64,000 nt of DNA, taken from positions 21,301,660 to 21,365,659 of the forward strand of contig CM063285.1 of NCBI GenBank assembly GCA_032173965.1, written 5' to 3'. The DNA comes from Sitta carolinensis (lineage: Eukaryota; Chordata; Aves; Passeriformes; Sittidae). Both the position numbers and the translations under genes were made by a program. The notes under the pieces were generated by a model that did not search any database, was not told where the DNA came from, and saw only the letters and a list, made by a program, of their open reading frames with translations. Below, in pieces: positions 38,351 through 50,937 of the stretch (position 1 is its first letter; each line of letters begins with the position of its first letter).

Positions 38351-38655
38351 ATGCATCTAGGGAGATGCATAGCTCCCTGTAGCTGTGCTACCTCTTCTTA
38401 CACCTCTGTCTGTCACAAAATTTATGTACTAATATGAATGCATGAAATAGCTTCTAGGTGTGCACGTACAGCCCTATTTTCCTCTTAAGAATATATTTTG
38501 GAATATGTTTTGCAGCAATCATTACTTCACAAACCACTTCAGAATGAGAATGAATCCTGTTGCAGAAACTGCACAGCCTTACGTGATGAGGTAAAATATA
38601 AACTAGCAGAGTTGAAATATATACACGCACACACTACACAAACTTACATGCATAT

Positions 38656-38683
38656 ATACCATTTGCAATCATGCAAATGGTAT
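38656..38683. repeat. 12-bp-stem hairpin containing the POU octamer
   Basis: Arms ATACCATTTGCA (38656-38667) and TGCAAATGGTAT (38672-38683) are exact reverse complements with loop ATCA. ATGCAAAT at 38671-38678 is the canonical Oct/POU octamer. The stem is too short for a typical microRNA precursor unless flanks pair further, and they do not by eye. Confidence 0.85.
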
Positions 38684-41046
38684 CAGTATAGACTATTTAA
38701 ACAAATTAAGCATACATATTTCTGTTTACAGGACTGAGTTACACAAACTGCAACAGTCAGCACAGTAGACAGCTTATCCTTTAACTGTTTCTGGAACTTG
38801 CAATTCAAATACAGCAAAAACCATACAAATACTAGGGAGCCTTAGGAATGGGAATATAAATAAACTTGCAATTTAACTTAGACATTTAGTATTACTTTGA
38901 GATTTTTAACATGATAAAGTCGCTTTATCATCTTCTACCACTACTTTTTCTTTTTTTTCTTCTCTAATGTGATATGCTTTCATAGCTTTCCTTGCTGGTA
39001 CTAATCTGGCAATAAGTGAATGAGCAGAGGCATTTCTTTGACACTTCCTATCATCCTGACTTCCCCACTACGGTGTATGTGTTCAGTTAATGATGGAACT
39101 GAAGGCTTCACTGAGCTCGAATGAGAATAACTCATTTTGCCTTATAAAAAACTTAGGTTAATTACTTGGCCCTGTCTGATTTTCTCATTTTCAAGAACTC
39201 ATTTGCCAGATAGAAATTAAATGGTGATCTGGAAATTCCCTCTTGTTTCAGCATCTGTAACCCTACATCACATAACCTGGAGTATAACATAAACTAAATA
39301 TAAGTTTTTTATGAACATATGAAAAATTGCTAGAAAAATAATTTATTGAACTTTCAGTCAAAAGTTATGTGAACAAGTCTAATGTAGTCATACATAGATA
39401 GTTCTCATCTTCAAAACTAAAAAAACTTAATAGGTGTTAAATTCTACATTGAAATGATGCTCCTTTTCCCTAAGTGAACGATTAATGAGAGCTTCAATTA
39501 TACAAAAAGGAAACAAATTATGAATAATTTATATGAAATAGATTTGAACCAATTTGTGAGCACATGTTACTGTGAGACACAAGATACATTAAATGTTCCG
39601 GGGAAAATAAAGGGTCGACTACAACCTATTCAAGCAGTTACACAGCCATGTAACACATTTTATGACAAAGACTTCTTACAGTAATTTTATCTAGAAAAAA
39701 AATTTTATTGCAAATCTCAGTGATAACAAATGCAAAAACCTAACAGCTAAAAAACTGAAATATAATTTGAGTTATAAATCTAAATAAAACATGACTTTAT
39801 AATAATAACGATAATATTAATAATGATAATGACAATATTAAAACCTTATTGCATTATTGAATCCAGCATTTAGAGAAGCTTTTCTTTTTTTCTCCTATAT
39901 TTAAGTTATTTTTATGCACACAAATTCAAAGTACTATTAATTTTCTCTATAGCCTCCATTTTTGGTTAGAAAAAGCAAAATGAAAATTCTTCATGTGAGG
40001 ACTGTCATTTTAAGCCTGCCATAGAGGAAGTCTAACTGAAATCACTGGTCAAATACATAAAAACTTGACCATATCTTTTTCGTTCTTAAATTATTAAATG
40101 ACACTGGGGTAGACTTACCCAAAAGCTTTGGCCTACATCTACCCTGCTCTAATTGTTTATGTATGCATAGAAAAGGAACACAAATGAATTCTTAACAACT
40201 TTACATCCTTATCAACACATTCATGGTGAGAACACAGAAGGTGATGGTAACCAAGGTTACAACTGCTAATTGGCTTTAAATATAAGGAAAATCAACAAGA
40301 TTGGCCTGAGGTGGCATGGCTCCTGAGGCCACTGACAGCTTAGGCTGATCCTGTAAATTGTAAGCAATACACTGTTGAAACAATAGCCCTGTGGGGCAGC
40401 ATGCTGTACTGTGCAGAAGGATGTGGAACACCTACAGTACAAGGAGCAGTTTTCATAACTTTAACATGAACAGATACTTAGGGAAATCAGGTACTTTATT
40501 ATACTGGTGAACCTTTCTGCACCTTTTAAAACAACATTTCTCTATATAATCTGTCTCTTCCATAGTGTTATTCACAGATACACATTGTTTGGCTATTATA
40601 TTAACATTACTACTATATTTTTAAAACCGGTGTCTACAGAGACTTTTGCAGGTATGGTATGGTGGATTTCTTAGCTGGGTCTGCAACCTCATTCATAAAA
40701 TCTACTTAATAGTCATACAAATAAGATGATAATTCAGAAGAAACCAACTCCATATTCTTAGATAATTATTCTTTTCTCATATCTAGTTTCTGAGTTTTAA
40801 ATTAAACGGTTTTCTTCTAAAAAATTAAATATGGATCTTAAACATCCCATCACTCCCCGTCAGATTAACAGTTCAAGGCTTGCAGTATAAAAGGAAACCT
40901 AGATGTATCTTATTTCACAGGACTTTCATCATGGAATTACATTATCTTGATGAAAATCAGGCAGCCAAACACTTCAAACTCAGATGAAGAAATCTTTCCT
41001 GTTCTGAAATTAAGTTTGTGCATTTAGATAAAGATCACAGATTTAA
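38684..41046. other. Unassigned AT-rich DNA
   Basis: Degenerate TAA/GATAA runs near 39799-39840. No gene, LTR or CR1 recognised. Confidence 0.55.
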
Positions 41047-41091
41047 AGAATGGTTAGGGTTAGTTGGGACCTTTAAAGACCATCTAGTGAT
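41047..41091 (-). mobile_element. CR1 LINE 3'-end remnant
   Basis: AAGAATGGTTAGGGTT, TTGGGACCTTTAAAGACCATCTAGT follows the reverse complement of the CR1 3' end. Only about 45 bp are recognisable. It lies about 90 bp left of the LTR at 41184. Confidence 0.65.
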
Positions 41092-41183
41092 AAATCATTC
41101 TTACACTATTACAACTCTCACGTAGTTAGCATAACTTACAGTTGAATCCCAGCTACTCACTTTATCACCACTAGAGGAAAACC

Positions 41184-41747
41184 TGTACTGCTTTTGGCTA
41201 GAAGAGAGAAAAACTTCATCATCATAGCTCTCATGGGGCTATGTTTCCAATTTTTGTTGGAATCGGTGTTAATAACTCAGGGTTGTTTCAGTTTTTGCTA
41301 AGCAAGGCTTACATCAGTAACTTTTCTCCTTGTCACCCACCCCACCAGCAAGGAGACTGGGGGTGCACAAGGAGTTGGGAGGGCACATAGCCAGGAGGGA
41401 TGAACCCAGCTGACCAAAGGGATAAATCACGTTCAGTGGTGTCATGCTCTGCATATAAATCTGAAAGGAGGAGGAAGTAGAAACATTGAGAGTAGCATTT
41501 TTCTTCCCAAATAATGGTTACACAGATGGAGCCCAGCTTTCCTCGAGATGGCTGAACACCTGACTGCCCATGGGAAGCAGTGGATAAATTCCTTATTTTG
41601 CCTTCATGTGTGGTTTTGGCCTTGCCTGTTAAACTGTATCTCAACCCATGATTTTTCTCACCTTTCCCCTCTGCCTCTCTTTCCCGTCCCACTGACTGAG
41701 TGAGAAAGCAGCTGTGGGGGGCAAAGCTGTCTCTCGGGTGAACAGCA
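41184..41747 (+). mobile_element. Near-complete solo LTR, ERVL-like bird family
   Basis: About 560 bp running from TGTACTGCTTTTGGCT to GGTGAACAGCA, so it has the TG...CA ends of an LTR. The first 120 bp match the fragment at 11941-12050 motif by motif (TTTTGGCT, TTCATCATCATAGCT, ATGGGGCTATGTTT, GTTAATAACTCAGG). A TATAAA box at 41454-41459 follows GTCATGCTCTGCA, and downstream come GGAGCCCAGCTTTCC, GATGGCTGAACACC, GCCCATGGGAAGCAGTG and a worn TTAAACTGTATCTCAACCC polyadenylation region, all in the order I remember for avian ERVL-type LTRs. AAAAC occurs at 41178-41182 and again at 41748-41752, a candidate 5-bp target duplication one base off the left end. No internal viral genes adjoin it, so it is a solo LTR. 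The minus-strand 119-codon frame at 41333-41692 is inside it and is not a gene. Confidence 0.88.
41454..41459 (+). promoter_or_regulatory. TATA box of the ERVL-like LTR
   Basis: TATAAA preceded by GCTCTGCA, at the position in the LTR where U3 ends. Activity is unknown. No CDS follows on the plus strand for several kb. Confidence 0.6.
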
Positions 41748-41752
41748 AAAAC

Positions 41753-43807
41753 AAAACCAAAAAACCCACTTTTCCTTGTTTGTTTAATTATATTTCGGAA
41801 TGACCATCAACTGCTATTAGCTTTCTCAGTCAAAAATCAGATGAAGCAACATGGGATCTATGTCAAACAGATCATTCATAATCATATTTTACTTTCTCTT
41901 GCAGAAACAGATGGCATCATTTGCTCATATAAAAAGAAATCCTTCCTTAAATTAGGTGCTTGAACATTTGCCACAACTTCTACATTTAATTTGCATATAG
42001 AAACACAAATTATCTAGTTACTCACCTGACTATACCTCCCTGTATATTCACCTATAATTCTGGTTGGGAATACAACACAGTAAAGTGGTTTATACTAATG
42101 ACTGCAATTCAGCACTTTTCAGTACAAGTAAGTGCGTGCCATTAGCTTCATGGGTTTCACATGATAGATATACTGAATTAAGGACCAGTCCATGCCCTAT
42201 GCAGAAGAGGCTGCAAATAAAAATCGGGAACATAGATTATAGTAATGCTCAAGTTTTGAATTAAGACCTAGGGAAACACCAGAAACTCTGCAAAGATAGA
42301 CAAAGAACTGCTTCTAGGCAAATTGCTTAACCAATGTTAATACATATTTATGTATTCCCATCAAAATCATTTAGACTCACCACATATACATATGCTTAGA
42401 GAATCACAGTATAAATCAGTTAGCACAGACTGATTAATGAACAAATAATAATTCTTCATAATTATAATAAATAATTATTATTCATATTATTATTCATAAT
42501 AATAACAATTCTACATTTCTTATTTTCAATTATATCCATTAGCTTTTCAGAAGACAAAAAAAACCCTGCAAAATACTATCGCACAAAATTATGAGCTTTC
42601 GAGATCTAGATTCTTTTCAAGTAAAGGAAAAAACATTACTATTCTTTCCCCAATTCCAGAAAATATCAAAGAAAGGGAAAAATGAAAAAGACACGAATTT
42701 GCATACTGCCTGGCAAATAGAAAAGGATAGAAGAGCATTAGTAATTTGAATTGATACAGTCTTCATATATTAAAAGTCACCATAATCTAGAGGTTTGGTC
42801 TCAAAACTAAAGTAGCAAGCAGCTACAAAAAAGTATCAATAAAGTGATTCTAAATCTATGCAGAATGATAAATGTGCTACTGGACAGACTACAGTGTACA
42901 ATTGTTAGGAACAGAAAGCTTGATCTGGAATACTGTGCAAATCTGGTCATTGCTGTTCAAACTGGAGCAGGAATAGACAAGGCCTTTTAAGATACTCATG
43001 GGAACATGGAAACTATGACAAAAAGGTAAGGTTGTATTATAGGTCTCTCAAAATATGATGAACATTACAAAGGATGACTCTTCAAAGTTTAGAAGCAATA
43101 TATACAGAAACAAGCTGATGATAAATTTAGCTTGATAAAGAGATGATTTCTAGCAATCAGAGAAGCAAAATCAATTCCAGCTTTATGTTCCACTACAGCA
43201 AGTTAATTGACTATATGAAATTGTTTTGAGTATAAAAACAAAGGTTTATTCATCATAAATTTAAAGCTATCAATACAAACGCACAAATCCAATAAACTGC
43301 AATATTCAACAATATTTTCTAAGAACTTAGAAGAATGATTCAAAACTTTCAAGGTATGCTCAGAACCAAGAAGCTAGAGAGCTGCCTAAAACTGAACACA
43401 AAGGTTTTAATCTTCAAATAAAGTAGACTAAGGTGATAAAGCCTGGGGATATATATTAACTTACATATGTCAATTTATTATAATTAAGTTGACAACAATA
43501 ATGGAAAAATGCTTCCAAGATTCCTTAGTGGAGTTCTGCTAAAATATTTCAGAATTTATTTGATTTCAATGAAGCTAGACCATCTTAACATTAAATAAAA
43601 TGAAATGGAGAAAATTATTTAATTAAATTCTTTAAATACCTTCCAATATTTTCATGAGCTTCATTCTTTTGTATTTTTTCCTCCACTGCTGTTTAGTATT
43701 CCATTTACATGCTTAATGAAAAAAAGCAATTTCTTAATGAACACGACCTGCTTCCTACTCCCTAAGCTCCCTTCTGTTTTTCACAGACAGAGAATTATTT
43801 CTTTCCA
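41753..43807. other. Unassigned AT-rich DNA
   Basis: 42440-42510 is an AT-only stretch with several overlapping inverted repeats, including a 9-bp stem at 42485-42504. A plus-strand donor-like AAAAAG/GTAAGG at about 43025 lacks a matching acceptor. No gene supported. Confidence 0.5.
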
Positions 43808-44222
43808 CAAAAATGGACTGGGAAGCCTGCCACATGAGGAAAGGCTGAGTTTGTTCAGCCTTAAGAAAGGAAAGCTTAGGGGAGACATTATCATGTTCCA
43901 GTATTTCAAGGGTGGCTACAAAGAAGATGAAGATCCTTTTTACAAGGAGTTACAAGGAAAAGACAAGAAGTAATGGATACAAGTTGGACACACTCTGGGC
44001 ACACTAAGACAGACACAAGAGGAAAATGTTATGCAATAAGAACAACGAGCCATTGAAATGATCTCTGAAGGAAAGGTGCTGGGTTCCCCAACACTGAATA
44101 TTTTTAATACTGAGCAGGACAGGTTGCTATGCCATCTTGCCCATATGGTGCTTAGGCCAAGTAAGGTTGGACCAGATGACCCTTGAGATTCCTTCCATCC
44201 TGGTAATTCTACAATTCTGTGA
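43808..44222 (+). mobile_element. CR1 LINE 3' fragment
   Basis: Plus-strand CR1 debris. CATGAGGAAAGGCTGAG and TTGTTCAGCCTTAAGAAAGG correspond to the end of ORF2 (the EERLRELGLFSLEK-type segment), followed by TTCCAGTATTTCAAGGGTGGC, and it ends TTCCTTCCATCCTGGTAATTCTACAATTCTGTG. It is about 415 bp, 5'-truncated and interrupted in frame. The plus frame 43716-43973 and the minus frame 43940-44293 cover it and are not host genes. Confidence 0.92.
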
Positions 44223-47200
44223 AAAACTAATGAGACTTGCTTGCAATTTTCAGATAATTTTCCTTCAGAAAAGTGGCACTGTGAAATGCCCACTTTGGGG
44301 TTAGTTTTAAATGGGAAGTATTTTTTAATGACTTAGCAGAAGTTCTGTGATTAAGAAGACATTCTGCTGAATCAGAAGTGTACACAAAAGCATATGGCAG
44401 AGGTCAAAAAAAGATGCAGTCTACATTCCACTTTGCTTCCTTCCAAACCCAGACTTGTCATTTTCAGAATAAGGACGCAAAGAGCTGTGGCTTCATGACA
44501 GACTCACATGGGCACAAGACTCACCGAATAAACCCATGCTAAGGGAATCAGGTACACAGAGGAGCTGCGATGCACTGAAAATGAAGTTTAATTCAGAAAG
44601 AAGGGGCTTGAATAGCTCATCAGAAGTGGCTTTGTATACTTGGAACGAATAATTTGCTATATTCTTTATTTTCTGCTGTTTCATTATTTTTCAGTTTCCA
44701 GTGCTAAACTGTATCTTCACTCAAGGCCAGCCAGAAAATTTTCCAATATTGAAAAGGCAACAACTACAAAGCAAAATTAAAATTGATTTCAAACCAAATT
44801 TCAGATTAAAAATGTTCACAAGTGAAATAAGGATTTTCAGTCGACATCCTGCAAGTTGGAAAGACATTGCCAGCAAAAGCTTATACTCAATATAATTTTC
44901 TTCAGATGTGAGGGATAGAAAGTCACGGTCGAGGGAGTGCGAAGCAAAGAAAATGAAAAGGAAAGCTTGGCAGGCCTCAAGAGACATTACTGTTTATTTC
45001 CTGTAGTGAAGATTATTGTTCTACAGCCAATCAGGATATCAAATAGCACCCAGTATCTTCCCCAATAGTTTATTTCTCTGGCTTTCTTACACACTCCATC
45101 AACTAAGCAGCAGTCAACATGCAAACTTATTTTTGAACAACTTTTAATATTAATAGGGTTAAAAGATGCTAAGTCTATGGATTCACCAGTTCTGAACTGC
45201 ATTTCCAGTTCATCATTTCTAAATCCCATCTGGTAGATTGGAATGCTTATCTCATGAATATCAAACCAAATTAAATGTTGGATAGCAGTCAAGCAGAAAT
45301 CAAAAGATGCAAATTTCCGCATACCCCAATTCCTTAATAGCTACCTCCTATTACTATTAATAGTGAAACAGTAAAAGCAATTAAATAAAGTTTAAATATA
45401 AAATAGAAATAGTAATTAAATATGGGGATAATATACTTGACATCTTTTTTTCAAAGAATCATTGATCCTTAATTTCCCTTTATTTCTCTGAAAGTAAAGT
45501 ATTCTAGATGAAAATGAACTAAAGTAATATTTTAGGATATATGTAATAAACTATAAAATTTGCAGTTTTTAATGCTGCCTTTTTGTGTTCATTTCTGTAA
45601 CAGAAACTTACATTCTATATAATTTACCACTGAACACAATCATTTTGACACATTAAGTAGGGTCTTTATTTCACCAAAACTTCAACAGCTTTCAAGCAGA
45701 CCACTCTCTTCATTTAGATTACCACACTTCTTCAGTGGTTAGTAACAAATATCCACCTTTCAGCTTAGATGTCATCCTGTCCATGTTTCAACAACTGCAG
45801 GGCCGTGTTTCCTGATCGCTCATGTTTCTTAAGATAGGGAAATACACTGCCTATTTAACACTCATTAATGAAATTGGAGCAGGCATATTGAACTGGGTAT
45901 GTTCCAAATATTCAGTCTTGCTGCAGCCTGAAAATGTCAGTTGAATTAAAACAAGCAGACAAGAGGACAATTTTTGCTCTTAGAGATGGGGCAGTTAGAA
46001 GCCTTTACATACAAGTACCAGTTCTTACTCACCTGGCCAGGTCTACTGATGTAAGTAGAACAAAGACTGAGGGATTAAAATTCTTATCAGTGAGTAACTT
46101 TACTCAGTTTCATATGATACATTTTAACTCCACCATGTAAACTGTCAACTTTACATTGCCTGAACATCTACTATCAATAGCTTTGCATGCAGAAACTAAA
46201 TCATCTCTTGCAATAGCATGTTTAATATATGAAGATAATTTGGAAATCCAGCTGTCTAACACAAGTTTAGACACATGATACTTTGTTCCTGTTACAGGCA
46301 GGAACAAAGAGTAAATAAGGTGCCTTTAGATAATGTCTAGCTGTATTCATCAGGGACCAATGGCCCACTGCACTGATTAAGATCACAAAGAATGTAAGTG
46401 ATCCGTATTTGGTCATCTCCTGCTTAAAGACTTTACCATTCACAAAACATCAGTACTGATTTATAGACACAGCATGCAACTCAGAATGAACCATGCATAA
46501 CATAAAAGACCAAAAAAAAAGCAAATGAAAAAGTAAACAGATGTTATATCAAAGGGTTCCACACATGGAGGAAATGCAAGCAATGGAAAACAATATAATT
46601 TGAAAAATAAATTTAACACCTCTCAAGTTCATCTGAGCATGCCACCGTCACAAAATGCAACTTTTCACTCACCAAAGTAGAGTTATGTGAAGCATCACCT
46701 GAGACCTCGGGTGTTCTTGTGCTGTTTGGAAGTCTGTGAGGGTTACGAGCTATCGCTTGGCACCAGCCCAACATTTTCTCCTTCCACTTATCCCTTCTCA
46801 ATTTCTGAAATTCTGAAAATAATTTAGATTCCCTGAAACATTGACACTTTTGAATTCATCGTGTGCATGTCTCTGGATGCATGCCTTTAAAAACAGCTTT
46901 TTAAGTTATATCTGAACAAGCTAATAAACACATTTTTCAAAGAACATGTTTTTTCTAAAGTATTCCCAAGTGCTAAACCATAAAGGTTATGCACTTTCAG
47001 CACACCTTACATGCATTAATACTATTTTAGTGTCAGAAAATACAGTGCCTTCTCTTCATGTCAAATCTTCAAGTTGTAACTTTAATTTTAAAAGTGTTAT
47101 TTTAAAGGGAATTTATTACAGAATACCTCTTGAGACTAGCACCATCCCAAAAACTATATAACATTTGGATACAAACCCCCACATCCACTGAAACAAGCAG

Positions 47201-50200
47201 AAATAGCCCAAAGCAGTAGCAGATACCAGATACAAATAAACAGCGTGAAAACACACAAACCTGTATGTGCCCATGCCCAGACATTCCAGAATACATGGCT
47301 CATCTTGAAGTGCTACACTAGGATGTGTTGGTAAATAGCAAAAACTAATGTAGGCACACCAGAAATAAATGCTATGTGCCAGCTACAAATTGCCTCTGAA
47401 TTTACTTTTAGTTTGTAACAATAACAAAATACTTTTTAAGTAATGCTACCGCATTCTGGAAATGCAGCACTTATTAAGCATATGAAATCTTCATAAATAT
47501 GTTTAAATTTCACAATCTGTTTTTTCCCAACTGAAGTTGGCAATGGAGGTATTCAATGCAAAACTTTGCTAATTCATTACAAAAAACAACTTTGAGCAGT
47601 TTTATTCTCAATATCTGAAGCAATTTCTAATCCAGTTGTTTATAACATACTGTAAGTTAAAATACGTTATTCTGTAGAATCATGAAACATAATAAACAAA
47701 GATTAAGCTACCAGATTGAGTGCCTAGTACATAATATAAATAAGAATAGCACTAGATTGAATAAAACTGGAATATAAATACAACAATGCTAAAGATGTCT
47801 CATGGCACTCTGCAGCATCATTGAATATTAAGCACTTGTAAATTAAGTTTATTTTTTCAGCAATACATCTCCATGCAGGACACAAATTATGCATATACTG
47901 ACAGCAGATTTCATCTTTCCAGATGAAAGTTCTGAGTCTGACAAACTACAACCCCTTTCTGAATAACGACAGCTCTGCCATTTCCACACTTAGCCATTAA
48001 TATACAGTTTTCAGAGTATGAAATGCTCAAAGCTGTATTCCTCACACAACCTCATAGAACTGTAGGAATGAGTGGAAATTAGCCTTAGCTTTATTGCACT
48101 GGAGATGATTAGGTGAGTGAGACAAGAGATTAACCGATTTTTACAATTTTTGGTCTCTTGAAATCTTAATGTGAGATACAAATCATGCTCATTAAGTGAC
48201 CAATCAATCCTTTCTACACTGCCTTTACCTGTGAAGACAAGAAATCATCTGAATATAGGTACAGTTCTATTCTGGCCTTCTTGGTGTACAGAACCCTTTG
48301 GAAGTGTTGTAATTCTTTTTTTGCCCTGAGCAATCAAAATGACTGTCATTGTCCAGCTCATAACTGAAAGGAGGACTCTGCTCCTGCTCATACACCTGAA
48401 GAACCTCCACAAATAAATTTCCTGAAAACAATCTTAATTCATCATCTCTACATTTGTTAAAACAAATAGAAAAATTATTTTATTCATATTATTAAGGTGA
48501 ACATTTTTTTATTTATAATTTAGCTAAGCAACAGGACACACAATTGTTGTTCATCTTGTACAATATCAATTCTAAAAAAAAAGGGGAGGTTAAGAATGAT
48601 GCATTAAAAAGTAACCAGTTGTATGAAATAGAAACATAATATTTCTAAAAAACGTTCACAAATCTAGCAAGAGAAAAGAATTTATATTCTTAATACAGGA
48701 GCATAATCAGATTCAGGTAACAAAGACTACACTTTTTCAGTCCTCACCAGAATCTGCTATCACAGAACAGCAGGAAATTGAACACAAAACACACAGTTCT
48801 TTATCTAAGCTAAGTTTTGTTCTCTGTTCAAAGATTCCCAACAGCAATCAAAGTGATGGTTTTTGTCCTGCTGCATGATTTGGCAGACCAGCAAAATATT
48901 CCAGGAGCAGAGCTACAGGAATACTGAAACACAAATAGCCTTCAATGATGAGCTCTGCTAAAATAAATACAGTCACTGTTATTCATTATGTATCACTTGT
49001 CTAAGTCTTACATCAAGCTGTGACTTCTAATCAATTATTCTAATTTCAATAAAACCACAAATTGATGGGCTGGATGCAATAGAAATCTCTTGACAGCTTC
49101 TGCTATTTCTGTGTCACAAGTAAGCCTTTGGCTTTTCTTAACCAGCAAGTTATCCTATGACTGCTGTGTTTCACAAGGACAGTTCGGTGTAGTTATAGCA
49201 TAAAACCATAATGACACTAAAACTTTCTACAAATAAGAAGCTCAACCCCAGGTTTTAAAATCACTTCTATATTAAAAAAAATAAATTCATATTAGAATAT
49301 ATATGATCGTGTCAACAGCTGTAAAAGCACAGTAATATCTCAGTGCTGTGGTGATTCACTAGCCGTTCTTTCAAGTCAGGGGGTTCCCTGGGTAAAAAAT
49401 TTCTTTTCACGTACAAATGTGATAATTACCTGTAAAATTTTATATCATAGGAAGTACAGAGTACCTTCTGCCCCTCCAAACAGAGGACTAATTTTTTGAG
49501 TCCAGCATTGAATTAAAATAGCATGAAAGGCCATCAAGCTAGAGAAGTCTTATCTTCCTGATACCTGCAGCAACCAACTAAAGTACCTGTAACAAAACAT
49601 CTAATGTTCTAGCCTCTTTAAAAACAATGCAGAGACCAACAGAAAACAAGCACACTTGCCCAAAAATTATTAAGCTGACACCTAGAATGATGGTACCAAT
49701 TAAAACTATAATGGTACCAGCTTTCTTGTATTGCTACTAGATATACACAAACACCTCTATATTAAGTGTGTTTAAAATTCTGAATTCAAACATGTCATGT
49801 TTATTAATAACTGTTGTCAGAAGTGCTTCTAGGGCACTACTGGAAGAGTAAACCAAATTATGCACATCTAAATGCCTTCCTCTACCTATAAAGACAAAAC
49901 AGAGTTGTCATTTAACTTAGCTATGCAGCTTTTTCCAGACTTCATTGCTGAGTCAATGCCCCTCTCTAGAATATTAGACATTATACTATAACCAAATTTT
50001 CTAGAACTTACAGTTTGTTTAAGTTTGCAAACTGTCAACTATGGCATATTCTTAAATTAATACCTATATTATCTAATCAATTTTCAGAAATTACTTTGAT
50101 GATCCTGTACCATAATTAACCATATAATTATTTCCAACTAAATCCAGCATTTGTTGATTTATTCTTTTCTCTTATACTGCTAATATTAAAGTTGTCCCTA

Positions 50201-50619
50201 GTCCTTTAAGACTTGGAGACTTTTTGTCACAACTAAGGATGCAAATTTTACTTATTAATTCAAACAATTCAATCACTGAAAATAAATAAATTTAAGATGG
50301 TTAGTACAAAAATTATTGCTAAAAACCCTATTATTGCTTTGTTTAGCTTCTCCATAACTACATGCCCAAAGCATGACAAGAAAGCTCTAAAAGTTTTCAA
50401 AGAAAATTGTCTCTTGGGCTACTAATGATTTAAAATTTGTGGGTATGTTTGCCTTCATAGTTATACTTGTTTTTTTCCCCCACAAGAAATAGTGTCTCTT
50501 TTGTAAAGCAGAAAGCAATTTTAAATCATTTGAGGCTCTTCAGAAAAACACCAATAGGATTTATTGTCCATGGTAAATTTTTAGCATTGTAATTATGTCA
50601 TTTTGCATTTGTGAAGATT
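44223..50619. other. Unassigned DNA with stacked orphan frames at 44.5-45.3 kb
   Basis: On the minus strand an ATG-initiated 111-codon frame (45322 to 44987) is followed directly by an ATG-initiated 88-codon frame (44987 to 44721). Neither shows a domain that I recognise, and the splice context is weak. The rest, to 50619, is AT-rich, with a donor-like GTGAGTGAG near 48113 but no exon. No CR1 or LTR was recognised in this stretch. Confidence 0.4.
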
Positions 50620-50790
50620 TCAAGAAGAAAATGTTGAGAAATGTATATTTATGGCAACTGATTTAATATTTTTTAAAAACCCAACATTTATACATTTAGA
50701 TACTGCAGAAACGTCTGTATTTGTTGATGCAGTTTTTGAACTATTTTCATAATCAACCTCTATTCCAACCTCAAATATGACTTTGCTTAC

Positions 50791-50912
50791 TAAAAAGTTC
50801 TTGCTGTTAATATCCCAGCCACTTTTCAAGAGAATGCTTTGCTCATCCAAGGTTAATATCTGTTGAATTTTCCTCAGACCTTCAAAAAGCACTGCAACTG
50901 TATGTGCTACTT
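50791..50912 (-). other. Possible 122-nt minus-strand exon, weakly supported
   Basis: On the minus strand a pyrimidine-rich tract ending TTTGCTCACCTGTAG meets position 50912, and GTAAGCAAAG begins after 50791, giving a 122-nt interval. One frame is open across it: two bases, then 40 codons ending exactly at the donor (phase 0). The translation begins VAHTVAVLFEGLRKIQQILT and continues with mixed charged and hydrophobic residues that look protein-like, but I recognise no family. The open frame continues past the donor to 50620, and a stop lies 25 bases before the exon start, inside the would-be intron. Its end phase fits the microexon at 4231-4281. Chance is a serious alternative. Confidence 0.2.
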
Positions 50913-50937
50913 CTACAGGTGAGCAAAGAAAGGATGC

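Noticed and set aside
41333..41692. 119-codon minus-strand open frame
   Set aside because: It lies wholly inside the plus-strand LTR at 41184-41747 and is a shadow frame.
42860..43030. Possible LINE ORF2 remnant around GATCTGGAATACTGTG
   Set aside because: A single short phrase resembles the LEYC segment of LINE reverse transcriptases, but flanking motifs do not follow.
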